Position numbers and translations under genes: made by a program. The notes beneath the pieces are model-generated. The model was not told where the DNA came from and ran no database searches. It saw nothing but the letters and a program-made list of their open reading frames with translations. Source: Streptomyces sp. KMM 9044 (lineage in GTDB: Bacteria > Actinomycetota > Actinomycetes > Streptomycetales > Streptomycetaceae). Taken from it: DNA of 64,000 nt. Of this stretch, positions 49,498 to 57,533 are shown one piece after another. Within the stretch, counting starts at the first letter, position 1. Each line of letters opens with the position of its first letter. Location of the stretch: positions 372,001 through 436,000 of the forward strand of contig NZ_CP113910.1 of the NCBI RefSeq assembly GCF_024701375.2, read 5' to 3'.

Positions 49498-49895
49498 CGT
49501 CCACTGACCCGTCCCGCGCTCACGGCGCGCGTCGACGGCCGCCCGCACCGCGCCGGAGGAACGGGAGGAAGAGCGGTGAGGCCGCGGGGGAACCGGGCGG
49601 CACCTCGGAAACCTGGTGACGTACGGCATCGGGTGGCGGTCGGGGGAGGGCCGGACGGTGCGGGTGGGCGCCGCACCGTCGTGGTGGAGTCCGACCGGTC
49701 CTGTACCGGTCCTGTACGGAGCCCGGGAGACCGTGGTGGCCACCGGGGCTGGTGCTGCTTCCCCCGGCCGCCTGGACGGGCATGCGCTCGGCGTGACCGG
49801 ACTTCACAGCAGACGGGCCGTGAGCGCACCACCGTGCGTGCGGGACCCGCGGAGCACTGGCCGCCGGCCGTCCGGCGCCGGTGTTCCTGTCCGTG
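49498..49895. other. Intergenic, no gene seen
   Basis: 398 bp between convergent broken lipoprotein genes. A GTG at 49576 with GGAGGAAG upstream opens a frame, but the protein is implausible and runs antisense into the next gene. Confidence 0.4.
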
Positions 49896-50120
49896 TCACG
49901 CCGGGCGGCACTCCAGGATCTCGCCGGTCTTCGCGTCCACCACATGGACCGTCGCCGACTCGTCTGCCACACCGAGGGCATCGACCCGCCAGACCGGATC
50001 GCCTTCACGCCCCTGCAGTTCGAGGGCGGTGACGAGTTCACCGTTCGCCGTGCCGGCCGCTTCACGAGCCGCCTCGTCCGGCAGGAGCTGAGCCTCGTCC
50101 AAGAGCCGCATCAGCTCCTG

Positions 50121-50261
50121 GACTCTGTTGCTCGATTCGGGGGAGGGTCACGCACCGCGTCCGAGAGGGGCCGGCCGGGGCCGGACCGCTTCCTCGCGAG
50201 GCCCGTTCCCTGCGCCCCGTCGACGGGCCGGCGTCCCTCTCCGCAATGGAGCAACAGAGTC
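50121..50261. mobile_element. MITE family 2, copy B
   Basis: 141 bp, ends GACTCTGTTGCTC...GAGCAACAGAGTC. Flanked on both sides by CTCCTG. Same interior as copies A and D (A is inverted). Confidence 0.9.
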
Positions 50262-50267
50262 CTCCTG

Positions 50268-50407
50268 GACTCTGCTGCGCAATTACCCGGCGTGATGACG
50301 CCGTGCCGATACGGCCTTCAGAGCGCGTCGCAGATGCAGGCAGGCCGGGCGCGGCCGAGCCCTGAAAGCACGGCACGTGATCGCTCGCCGAATTGAGCAG
50401 CAGAGTC
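50268..50407. mobile_element. MITE family 2 relative, copy C
   Basis: 140 bp with the same ends (GACTCTGCTGCGCAATT) but a different interior (GTGATGACGCCGTGCC...). It lies six bases from copy B and is also flanked by CTCCTG, giving the order CTCCTG-B-CTCCTG-C-CTCCTG. Confidence 0.9.
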
Positions 50408-50925
50408 CTCCTGCCGCTCAAAGTCCGCCAGGTCGGGACCGGGGCTCGTCCCCAGCACCTCGCCCCGGGTGGCACCGAGCCGGACCGTCGTGAGCCGTCC
50501 GTCCTGGTTCGCGATCCGGCTCTCCCACACGGCCGACTTCGACTCGGGCTCCTTGAGCTCCCGAGCAACCAGTTCACCGGCGGGCACCTCGGCCACGGAG
50601 AGGCGAATGGCGCGCTCGTAGTCGATGTCGGCCATCCCGAACCGCTCGGCGGGCTCGTTCGGCGGATCCCCCCGGCTACAGGCCACGAGCGGCGACAACG
50701 CGGCGACCGGTACACAAAGGGCCACCACGAGTGGCCTCCACGCCCGTCCGCCCTCTTGCCGGAAGATGACTCCCGCCATTCCCATGCGAGTCGCATATCC
50801 GCCCTAAATGATATGCATAACACATGTATAGAAGATCCACTGCGCTGCATCAATACGACATCCACCCACAGCACTGTTCTGCGAGTCGCCCTGTTTGCGG
50901 TGGTCTGTAGTCTGAGTTCGTGCTG

Positions 50926-52278
50926 ATGCGTGACACACTCCGGGTCCAGCTGTGGCCCGTGCCGACGCTGGGTGTCGTACTCGCCGTCGCCGCGGGCGTG
51001 GCACTGCCTCGGCTGGACGAGCGGCTTCAGCACGAGCTCCCGTCCTGGCTGAGTGACTACTTCTTCGGCGGCAGCTCGGATGCCGCACGCGCGGTGCTGG
51101 AAGCCATCGCAGGCTCCCTGATCACGGTCACGGCGCTGACCTTCTCGCTCACCGTGCTGACGCTTCAGCTGGCGAGCAGCCAGTTCTCCCCCCGTGTGCT
51201 GCGGACCTTCAACTCGGACCGGTACGTCCAGACGACCCTGGCGCTCTTCCTCGCGACGTTCACCTACGCCCTGACGGTGCTGCGCACCGTACGCACCGGC
51301 GAGGACGAGCAGGCCAGCTTCGTCCCCGGGCTGTCGGTCACGGTCGCCCTCCTGCTCACCCTGGCCAGCCTGCTCGCCCTCGTCCTGTTCCTGTCCCACC
51401 TGGCGCGCGAGATCCGGGTCGAGACGATGATGAGCAGCATCCACTCCGCCGCCGGCCGCACCCTCGGTCGGCTCCTCCCCAAAGAAGAGGACACGGACCG
51501 CGGGGACTCCGACGGCGCGCACCCCTCCGACGCCCCGCCGGGACCGCCCGCGGGCGCGCTGCCCCTGAGCGTCGGCTCTTCCGGCTTCTTCACCTCCGTC
51601 GATGAGGCGGCCCTTCTGAGGGCAGCCGTCGAAGCCGACGCCGTCCTGCTCATCGACCGCCTCCCCGGGAGTTCGCTGATCGCCGCCACGCCCGTGGGAG
51701 CCGCCTGGCCGCGCACCGGGGAGCCCTTCTCCTCCGACGCATGGACCCGTCTGGCCGAACGAGCCGCCAAAGCGGTGAGGACCGGCCCTGAACGCACCGG
51801 CCTCCAGGACATCGCCTTCGGGCTCCGGCAGCTCACCGACATCGCCACCAAGGCGCTCTCCCCCGGGATCAACGACCCGACGACCGCTGTGCACGCCCTG
51901 TCCCACTCCGCCGCGCTGCTGTGCGAGCTGGCCCGGCACGACCTGGGCCCCCGGCTGCTGCGCGACGACGGCAGGCAGGTCAGAGTCGTGCTGCGGCGCC
52001 CCGGCCTGGAGGACCTCCTGGACCTGGCCATGACCCAGCCCCTGCGCTACGGCGCCGCCGAGCCCGCCGTCCTGGCTCGCATCGCGATGCTGTTGCGCGA
52101 ACTCGCCTGGAGCACCACGCACGACCGGTATCCGCCCATCGTCACCGCCCTCGCCCTGCTGCGTTCCACCATCGGCGCCCAGAACCTCGACGCCACCGAG
52201 CACTTCCGGCTCACCGAGCTGACCGGACTCGTCGACGAGGCCCTGGCCGGCCGGTGGGCACACGGCCGCACCCACTGA
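50926..52278 (+). CDS. DUF2254 membrane protein
   Basis: 450 residues. ATG at 50926 (GTG at 50920 is an alternative). Four membrane helices in the first 165 residues, then a soluble domain of two halves: VTALTFSLTVLTLQLASSQF, SPGINDPTTAVHALSHSAAL. Function unknown; possibly a channel-like protein. An AT-rich stretch at 50806-50850 upstream may hold promoters for both directions. Confidence 0.85.
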   Translation: MRDTLRVQLWPVPTLGVVLAVAAGVALPRLDERLQHELPSWLSDYFFGGSSDAARAVLEAIAGSLITVTALTFSLTVLTLQLASSQFSPRVLRTFNSDRYVQTTLALFLATFTYALTVLRTVRTGEDEQASFVPGLSVTVALLLTLASLLALVLFLSHLAREIRVETMMSSIHSAAGRTLGRLLPKEEDTDRGDSDGAHPSDAPPGPPAGALPLSVGSSGFFTSVDEAALLRAAVEADAVLLIDRLPGSSLIAATPVGAAWPRTGEPFSSDAWTRLAERAAKAVRTGPERTGLQDIAFGLRQLTDIATKALSPGINDPTTAVHALSHSAALLCELARHDLGPRLLRDDGRQVRVVLRRPGLEDLLDLAMTQPLRYGAAEPAVLARIAMLLRELAWSTTHDRYPPIVTALALLRSTIGAQNLDATEHFRLTELTGLVDEALAGRWAHGRTH

Positions 52279-52386
52279 CCGCACGGCCGGCCACGGCCCG
52301 TCACGGGCACACCCCGCAGAAGAAGACATGGAGCCGGATCGAGGGCGCGGGGACTGCGCCGTGGCGTTCCGGACCGGTTCCCGGTG

Positions 52387-52905
52387 TCAGTCCGGGTCCG
52401 CCGCCGGGATCACCACCGGCTTGGTCACGGTGCCGTCGTCGCCAACCACGTCGCGCACGTGCCGGAAGCCGAAGCCCAGTCGGCGGCACATGGCCAGGCT
52501 GACGGTGTTGTCGGCGCCGACCATGCCGTAGGCCTCCTTCAGGCCCAGGTTGTCGGCGACGTGGCGGAGCAGGCCGCGGACCACTTCTGTGCCCAGGCCC
52601 CGGCCCCAGTACTCGGGGGTGAGAGCGGTGATCAGTTCGTGGCCGTCGGCGTTGCCGGTCTTCTTCACCTCCGCGTGGCCGACGTAGACCTCCTCGCGCC
52701 ACAGTCCCCACACGTCGAACCTGTGCTGCGGGTAGACGTCGGTGAGAATGGCGCGGAACAGCGTGCGCAGGTCGGTCTCCGGCACGCGCTCCTGGCCCAT
52801 CCAGCGGCAGACCTCCTCGTCACGCAGCAGGGCCACGAAGACGTCCTCGTCCTCGGGGCGGTAGGGCCGGAACGTGAGGCGTTCAGTGTGCAGGACCGGT
52901 GTCAT
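52387..52905 (-). CDS. GNAT acetyltransferase (RimJ-like)
   Basis: 172 residues with GAGGAG upstream. HTERLTFRPYRPEDEDVFVA and the loop YWGRGLGTEVVRGLLRHVAD are typical. It overlaps the preceding MbtH-like gene by 23 bases. Acceptor unknown. Confidence 0.88.
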   Translation of the reverse strand: MTPVLHTERLTFRPYRPEDEDVFVALLRDEEVCRWMGQERVPETDLRTLFRAILTDVYPQHRFDVWGLWREEVYVGHAEVKKTGNADGHELITALTPEYWGRGLGTEVVRGLLRHVADNLGLKEAYGMVGADNTVSLAMCRRLGFGFRHVRDVVGDDGTVTKPVVIPAADPD

Positions 52906-53218
52906 GACGGCTCCTCGGGATGAGGCAGGGCGGGTGCAGGGCGGGCGGGGCACGGGCCGGGGGTGCGGTTGCGGACGCGCCCCCGGCCCGTCCTTCGTGG
53001 CTGCGCGGGACGCGTCGGGCTCCGGTGTTCTCCATGCGCTCCCGCAGGCTGCGCGGGCGCATGTCGGTCCAGACCTCGTCCACGGAGGCGGAGCACTCCG
53101 CCTCCGTGCCCTCCTTGCCGACGGGCTGCCAGCCGGCGGGCACCTCGATGTCGACGGGCCACAGCGAGTACTGTTCCTCGTCGTTGCGCAGCACCTGGTA
53201 GCGGGTGTTCTCGTCCAT
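52883..53218 (-). CDS. MbtH-like protein with an extended tail
   Basis: 111 residues; the usual size is about 70. MDENTRYQVLRNDEEQYSLW, PVDIEVPAGWQPVGKEGTEA and DEVWTDMRPRSLRERM are all family landmarks. MbtH proteins bind and activate adenylation domains of nonribosomal peptide synthetases. No synthetase is in the window, so this is an orphan. The last ~40 residues (GARRVPRSHEGRAGG onward) look like read-through past a lost stop. Confidence 0.85.
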   Translation of the reverse strand: MDENTRYQVLRNDEEQYSLWPVDIEVPAGWQPVGKEGTEAECSASVDEVWTDMRPRSLRERMENTGARRVPRSHEGRAGGASATAPPARAPPALHPPCLIPRSRHDTGPAH

Positions 53219-53414
53219 GTCTGTCGGTCTCGCTCTCTCGGGTCGGACAGGTGGCGGGCAAGGGACTGGTGGCGGAGTGTCCGGCGGTGGGGCGCGGATC
53301 GCGGGGTGGGGCCTCACCGGCTGTTCCGGGCGGGGTGGGCGATGTGGCGCAAGGCCTCGGCGAAGTCGTCCGCGACACCTCGCACGGTGTCCGTGGGGTG
53401 GGAGGGCGGGCCGA

Positions 53415-53883
53415 ACTCGCGCGGATCCACGCGGACCGCTGGCACGTGGAGATCCTCTTCCGTCTGGTTAAGGTGGACCTGCGCACACCGGGAGAAGTCC
53501 TGCACTCGCGCACCGCCGAGGGGGTCCGCCAGGAACTGTGGGCCCTGCTCTGCCTCTACCAGGCACTCCGCTCGCTGATCACCCGAGCCGCCGTGATCGC
53601 CGGAGTGGACCCCACCCGCATCAGCTTCCCGCCCGTCCTGGATGCCGTCAACGACTCCGTCACGACGGCTTTTCCCCCTGAACACCTCGCCCAGGCCCTG
53701 AAGTTCTTCATCGCCGACCTCCCCCGCTGGGTCATAGGCGACCGCCCCGACCGCACCGCCCCGATCAAGACCAAACGCCCCAACCTGCGCTACCAGACCC
53801 GCAGCTCAGAAGATCCAGGAACCCGCCTCGTCACCCACACCCTCACCCTGCACCCCCTCGAACCAAGGCCTATCGCGATTTAG
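53415..53883 (+). pseudogene. IS4-family transposase C-terminal fragment
   Basis: RIHADRWHVEILFRLVKVDL carries the conserved Y/H-RW-E-F-K region with the catalytic Glu; the rest runs to the stop after PLEPRPIAI. The first two-thirds of the transposase is missing, so a dead remnant. Confidence 0.75.
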
Positions 53884-53928
53884 ATGTTTTTAGGCCATTT
53901 GGTCTAGTGGGTTTTTGTTGGGCTGTTC

Positions 53929-55778
53929 GACTCTGCTGCGCAATTCCCTGTGGGGTGACGGCGGGCACGGGATGATCGCTCGTGCGGTCGTTGTCCTGTC
54001 GTGCGGCCGTGGGGGTGGTGTGGGTGTCGATGCGACCGAAGGAGCTGCCGGAGGTTTTGGAGCAGACGGCGGCGGTGGCCCGGGCGGCGTTTCCGCAGGG
54101 GAGCCTGGTGATGCGGGCGCGGGACCGGCTCACGGAGGTGTTCGCGGACGAGCCGTTCAGCGACGCGTTCGGGGTTCGGGGTGCTCCGGGGTTGTCGCCG
54201 GGGGTGTTGGGCCTGGTCACGGTGTTGCAGTTCGCCGAGAACCTGACCGACCGGCAGGCCGCGGCGATGGCGGTGCGGGCGATCGGCTGGAAGTACGCGG
54301 TGGGCGTGGAGCTGACGGACACCGGGTTCGACGCCAGTGTGTTGAGTCGGTTCAGGGCTCGGCTGGCCGAGCACGGCATCCGCATGGAGCGGGTGCTCTT
54401 CGACCGGCTCCTTGAGCACTGCAAGGCCGAAGGGCTGGTCGCTGCCGGTGGGATGCAGCGCACGGACTCCACCCCTGTGATCAGTGCGGTGCGGGACTTG
54501 AACCGTCTGGAGCTGGCCGGGGAGAGTGTGCGGGCCGTGTTGGAGGCGCTCGCAGTCGCGGCGCCGTCCTGGCTGGCCGGGGCCGTGGACGTCGCGGAGT
54601 TCGCTCACCGTTACGGGCCGCGGGTGGACAGCTGGCGGATGTCGTCCTCGCAGACCAAGCGTGACAGGCTCGCGCAGGTCTTCGGCCGGGACGCGCTGGC
54701 GTTGTGCCGGGCCGCGTGGGCGCCCGGGGCCCCGGAATGGATACGCGAGATCGAGGCAGTGCGGGTACTGCGGCAGATCCTCGTGCAGACCTACTACCTC
54801 CGCACCGGCGCCAAGGGGCGGGAGGTGATCGTGGAGCGGGCCGCCGATGACGAGGGCGTCCCGCCCGGCCAACCCCGCCTCGCCTCGCCCTACGATCTCG
54901 ACGCACGCTGGGCGGCCCAGAGCGAGGACCTGTGCTGGCTCGGCTACAAGATCTATCTCATGGAGAGCTGTGACACTCCCACCGAAGCCGAAGCCGGTGC
55001 CCGGAGGGCACCGAACCTGATCACGGACGTGTTCACCACCGACGCCACCGTGCCCGATGTGAAGGCGACGGCTCCGGTCCGGCGACGTCTCGCCGAGCGC
55101 GGTCTGAAGCCCGCCGAGCACTACTTCGATTCCGGCTGTCCCTCGGCCGACCTCATCACCGCCGCCGCCGGCCAGGGCGTCCGCAGGGTCACCCCGGTCC
55201 CTCTGAATGGTCACCCCGGTCCTTCTGAACCACTCCGCCCAGGCCAAGGACGCCGCCGGCTTCGACAAGAGCGCCTTCACCATCGACGGGAAGGCCCGCC
55301 AGGTCCGCTGCCCTGCCGGGAAGACCAGCGCGCACCGGAACCCGCTCGAACAGCACGGGACGGACGCGATCGTCATCACCTTCGGCGTCCTGACCTGCCG
55401 CCCCTGCCCCTTCCGTGAGCAGTGCACCAGCTCCGCCGCAGGCCGCCGCATGCTCACTCTGCGGCCGAGAGAACCCGAAGAAGCCCTCGCCAGGGCCCGG
55501 GCCGAGCAGAAGACAGAGACCTGGAAGACGAAGTACGCCCTGCGCGCGGGAGTCGAGGGCACCATCCACCAGGCCCTCGATATCACCGACATCCGCCGGG
55601 CCCGCTACCGCGGGCTCCCGAAGGTCCGTCTCCAACACGCCTTCTCCGCAACCGCCCTCAACGTCGTCAGACTCGACGCCTACCGGACCGGTCACGACCA
55701 GCACCGCCCCCGCAGCAGCCGCCTCGAACGCCTCGCCCACCGACTCACGGCCTGACTCGCGAATTGCGCAGCAGAGTC
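53929..55778 (+). mobile_element. IS1182-family insertion sequence
   Basis: 1850 bp bounded by perfect 17-bp inverted repeats GACTCTGCTGCGCAATT. One transposase gene fills the element, but it is frameshifted. The flanking hexamers (CTGTTC left, GCCGCC right) do not match, so the element has been rearranged since insertion. Confidence 0.85.
54030..55755 (+). pseudogene. IS1182-family transposase with a 22-bp duplication
   Basis: MRPKELPEVLEQTAAVARAA and the DDE-type core (MQRTDSTPVISAVRDL; PEHYFDSGCPSADLI...) are typical, with a C-terminal CPFREQC region. At about 55186-55229 a 22-bp segment (GGTCACCCCGGTCC...) is duplicated, shifting the frame. Removing it gives one protein of 567 residues. 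Confidence 0.85.
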
Positions 55779-55784
55779 GCCGCC

Positions 55785-55925
55785 GACTCTGCTGCGCAAT
55801 TCGAGGGATGGTCACGCACCGCATCCGGGAGGGGCCGGCCGGGGCCGGACCGCTTCCTCGCGAGGCCCGTTCCCTGCGCCCCGTCGACAGGCCGGCGTCA
55901 TTCTCCGCAATGGAGCAACAGAGTC
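55785..55925. mobile_element. MITE family 2, copy D
   Basis: 141 bp, closely similar to copy B. Lies exactly six bases (GCCGCC) beyond the IS1182 right end. The right flank is CACGTG, so no matching target pair remains. Confidence 0.85.
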
Positions 55926-55928
55926 CAC

Positions 55929-56309
55929 GTGACCACCAAAACCCTGATCAACTGGCTGTCCGACCCCGAATACAACATCCGCCGCAGCTACCGCGACCTC
56001 ATCCACACCGCCTACGAGAACGCCGCCGTCGTCCCCGCCGAACCGATTCCCGGCCATGTCAAGAGGGGCCAGTTCGAGATCAGCGGCATGGTCAAGACGA
56101 GCGATGACGAGCGTGAGCGCGGCAGCCGGCGGGCCGCACCTCTGCGTATCGACGGCAGCAGGGGCAGCTGGGACGAGATCGAAGAACTCTGGCTGGCCGA
56201 CGACGAGTTCGAGGACCACTTCGTCGACGACATCATCGTGGCGGACATCGGTGAAGACACCGACGGATGGGAGTTCCCCGGCGCCTCATACTCCATCGAA
56301 CTCAGGTAG
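55929..56309 (+). CDS. Acidic hypothetical protein beside MITE D
   Basis: 126 residues from a GTG three bases after the element. Starts TTKTLINWLSDPEYNIRRSY and has an acidic tail (LADDEFEDHFVDDIIVADIG). The true start may have been lost to the insertion. Function unknown. Confidence 0.5.
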   Translation: MTTKTLINWLSDPEYNIRRSYRDLIHTAYENAAVVPAEPIPGHVKRGQFEISGMVKTSDDERERGSRRAAPLRIDGSRGSWDEIEELWLADDEFEDHFVDDIIVADIGEDTDGWEFPGASYSIELR

Positions 56310-56398
56310 CAGCAGGCCTTCCTCGGACTCGCCGTCTGCCTGATCACCCACCGGCACATCCAGAGTCGTTGTCAGGGCCAGTTATGGGATGGGCTTCG

Positions 56399-57526
56399 TC
56401 AGCCGGAGCGCTCCTTCCAGCGGGACGCCTCCCTGAATGCCTCCAAAACCCGGGGGTGGTCAGCCCCAAACAAGGATACACAGTCCTGCCCCAGACGCTG
56501 ACAGAGCGCTGCAGCACCCCGAGGATCGCCCGACTCGCCGGTAAGCCGGGCATGGCGGGCACGGGCGTCTAGTACATCTGTGCCCATAGCCCGGGGGCCG
56601 TCGGCATGGCGCTGGATGAACTGTTCCAGGTTCTGGATCTCGGCGACGTGCCGAGTGTCGACGTGTGGATCCCCAGCGTCGTCCGAGACGTATTCGATCT
56701 GTTGGATGGCCCAGGCTACGGCCCTGGCGTCGCGCGGGCGGTCCTTTGGGGCCTTCTCCAACAGCCTCAGCACAAGGGCGTCGAGGGGCCTGGGGATACC
56801 AGGACGCAGCGCGCTTGGCGGGGCAGGTGTTTCCTCCATGTGGTGCCACATGACGGCGGCAGGCTCCCGGATGTAGCCGAATGGGGACCAGCCGGTGAGC
56901 ATCTCGTACACGACGCAGCCAAGTGAGTAGAGGTCGCTGAGAGCGCTGCCCGACTGCTCACGAAACCGTTCCGGGGAGGCGTAGTGCGCGGTGCCCCAGC
57001 CTGGACCATGCGAGGAGGAGGCATCGAGGAAGCGGGCGAGGCCGAAGTCGACGACCTTAGCTGAACCGGTTGCGTCGATGACGATATTGCTGGGTTTGAC
57101 ATCCCGGTGTACCACGCCGGCTTCGTGAGCGTCGGCGAGGCCGTCGCAGATGTGCCTTGCCCAGCGGACGGTCTGTTCTAGGGTCAGCTGTCCCTGCCTG
57201 ATGTGAGTGGAGAGCGGGCTCCCCTCGATGTACTCCATGACGGAGTACAAGACGCCGCTGTCCTCACCGTAGTCATGAATGGCAGCGACATGGGGCCGGT
57301 TGCGGATGCGCGCCATGGCCTGTGCCTCTTTGTGAAACCGCTCGACGCGCCGGTTCAGCTCCTCAGCGGGCTGGCCCTGCCCGGAGTGGCGGTGCAGCGT
57401 GGCTACCTTCACGGCAACTGGGCGGTCGAGGCGCAGGTCGTGACCGAGCCAGACGGAGCCCTGGGCGCCGCTACCCAAGGGCGAGTTCAGTTTGTAGCGC
57501 CGGTCGAGTACACGTCCGGATTCCAT
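56399..57526 (-). CDS. Serine/threonine protein kinase
   Basis: 375 residues. The glycine loop is GSGAQGSVWLG, Lys in VAVKVATL, catalytic HRDVKPSNIVID, DFGLARF, and SPERFREQSG. No membrane helix. The C-terminal ~75 residues (RHARLTGESGDPRGAAALCQ) resemble TPR-like helices. The start lies seven bases after the stop of the long upstream gene, so they form an operon. Confidence 0.9.
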   Translation of the reverse strand: MESGRVLDRRYKLNSPLGSGAQGSVWLGHDLRLDRPVAVKVATLHRHSGQGQPAEELNRRVERFHKEAQAMARIRNRPHVAAIHDYGEDSGVLYSVMEYIEGSPLSTHIRQGQLTLEQTVRWARHICDGLADAHEAGVVHRDVKPSNIVIDATGSAKVVDFGLARFLDASSSHGPGWGTAHYASPERFREQSGSALSDLYSLGCVVYEMLTGWSPFGYIREPAAVMWHHMEETPAPPSALRPGIPRPLDALVLRLLEKAPKDRPRDARAVAWAIQQIEYVSDDAGDPHVDTRHVAEIQNLEQFIQRHADGPRAMGTDVLDARARHARLTGESGDPRGAAALCQRLGQDCVSLFGADHPRVLEAFREASRWKERSG

Positions 57527-57533
57527 GGTCACG

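Larger units (their letters stand above)
49896..50785 (-). pseudogene. PepSY-type lipoprotein interrupted by two MITEs
   Basis: The N-terminus MGMAGVIFRQ leads to a lipobox (SPLVACSRGD). A first PepSY-like repeat (YERAIRLSVAEVPAGELVAR) is followed by the interruption, and a second (DEAAREAAGTANGELVTALE, DALGVADESATVHVVDAKTG) after it. Removing both elements and two target copies gives ...DFER-QE-LMRLLDEAQLL... in one frame of about 198 residues. PepSY lipoproteins are thought to modulate proteases or bind ligands at the cell surface. Confidence 0.85.

Noticed and set aside
49576..50091. Plus-strand gene with a good ribosome site
   Set aside because: The frame runs antisense through a conserved lipoprotein coding region and its protein is implausible.
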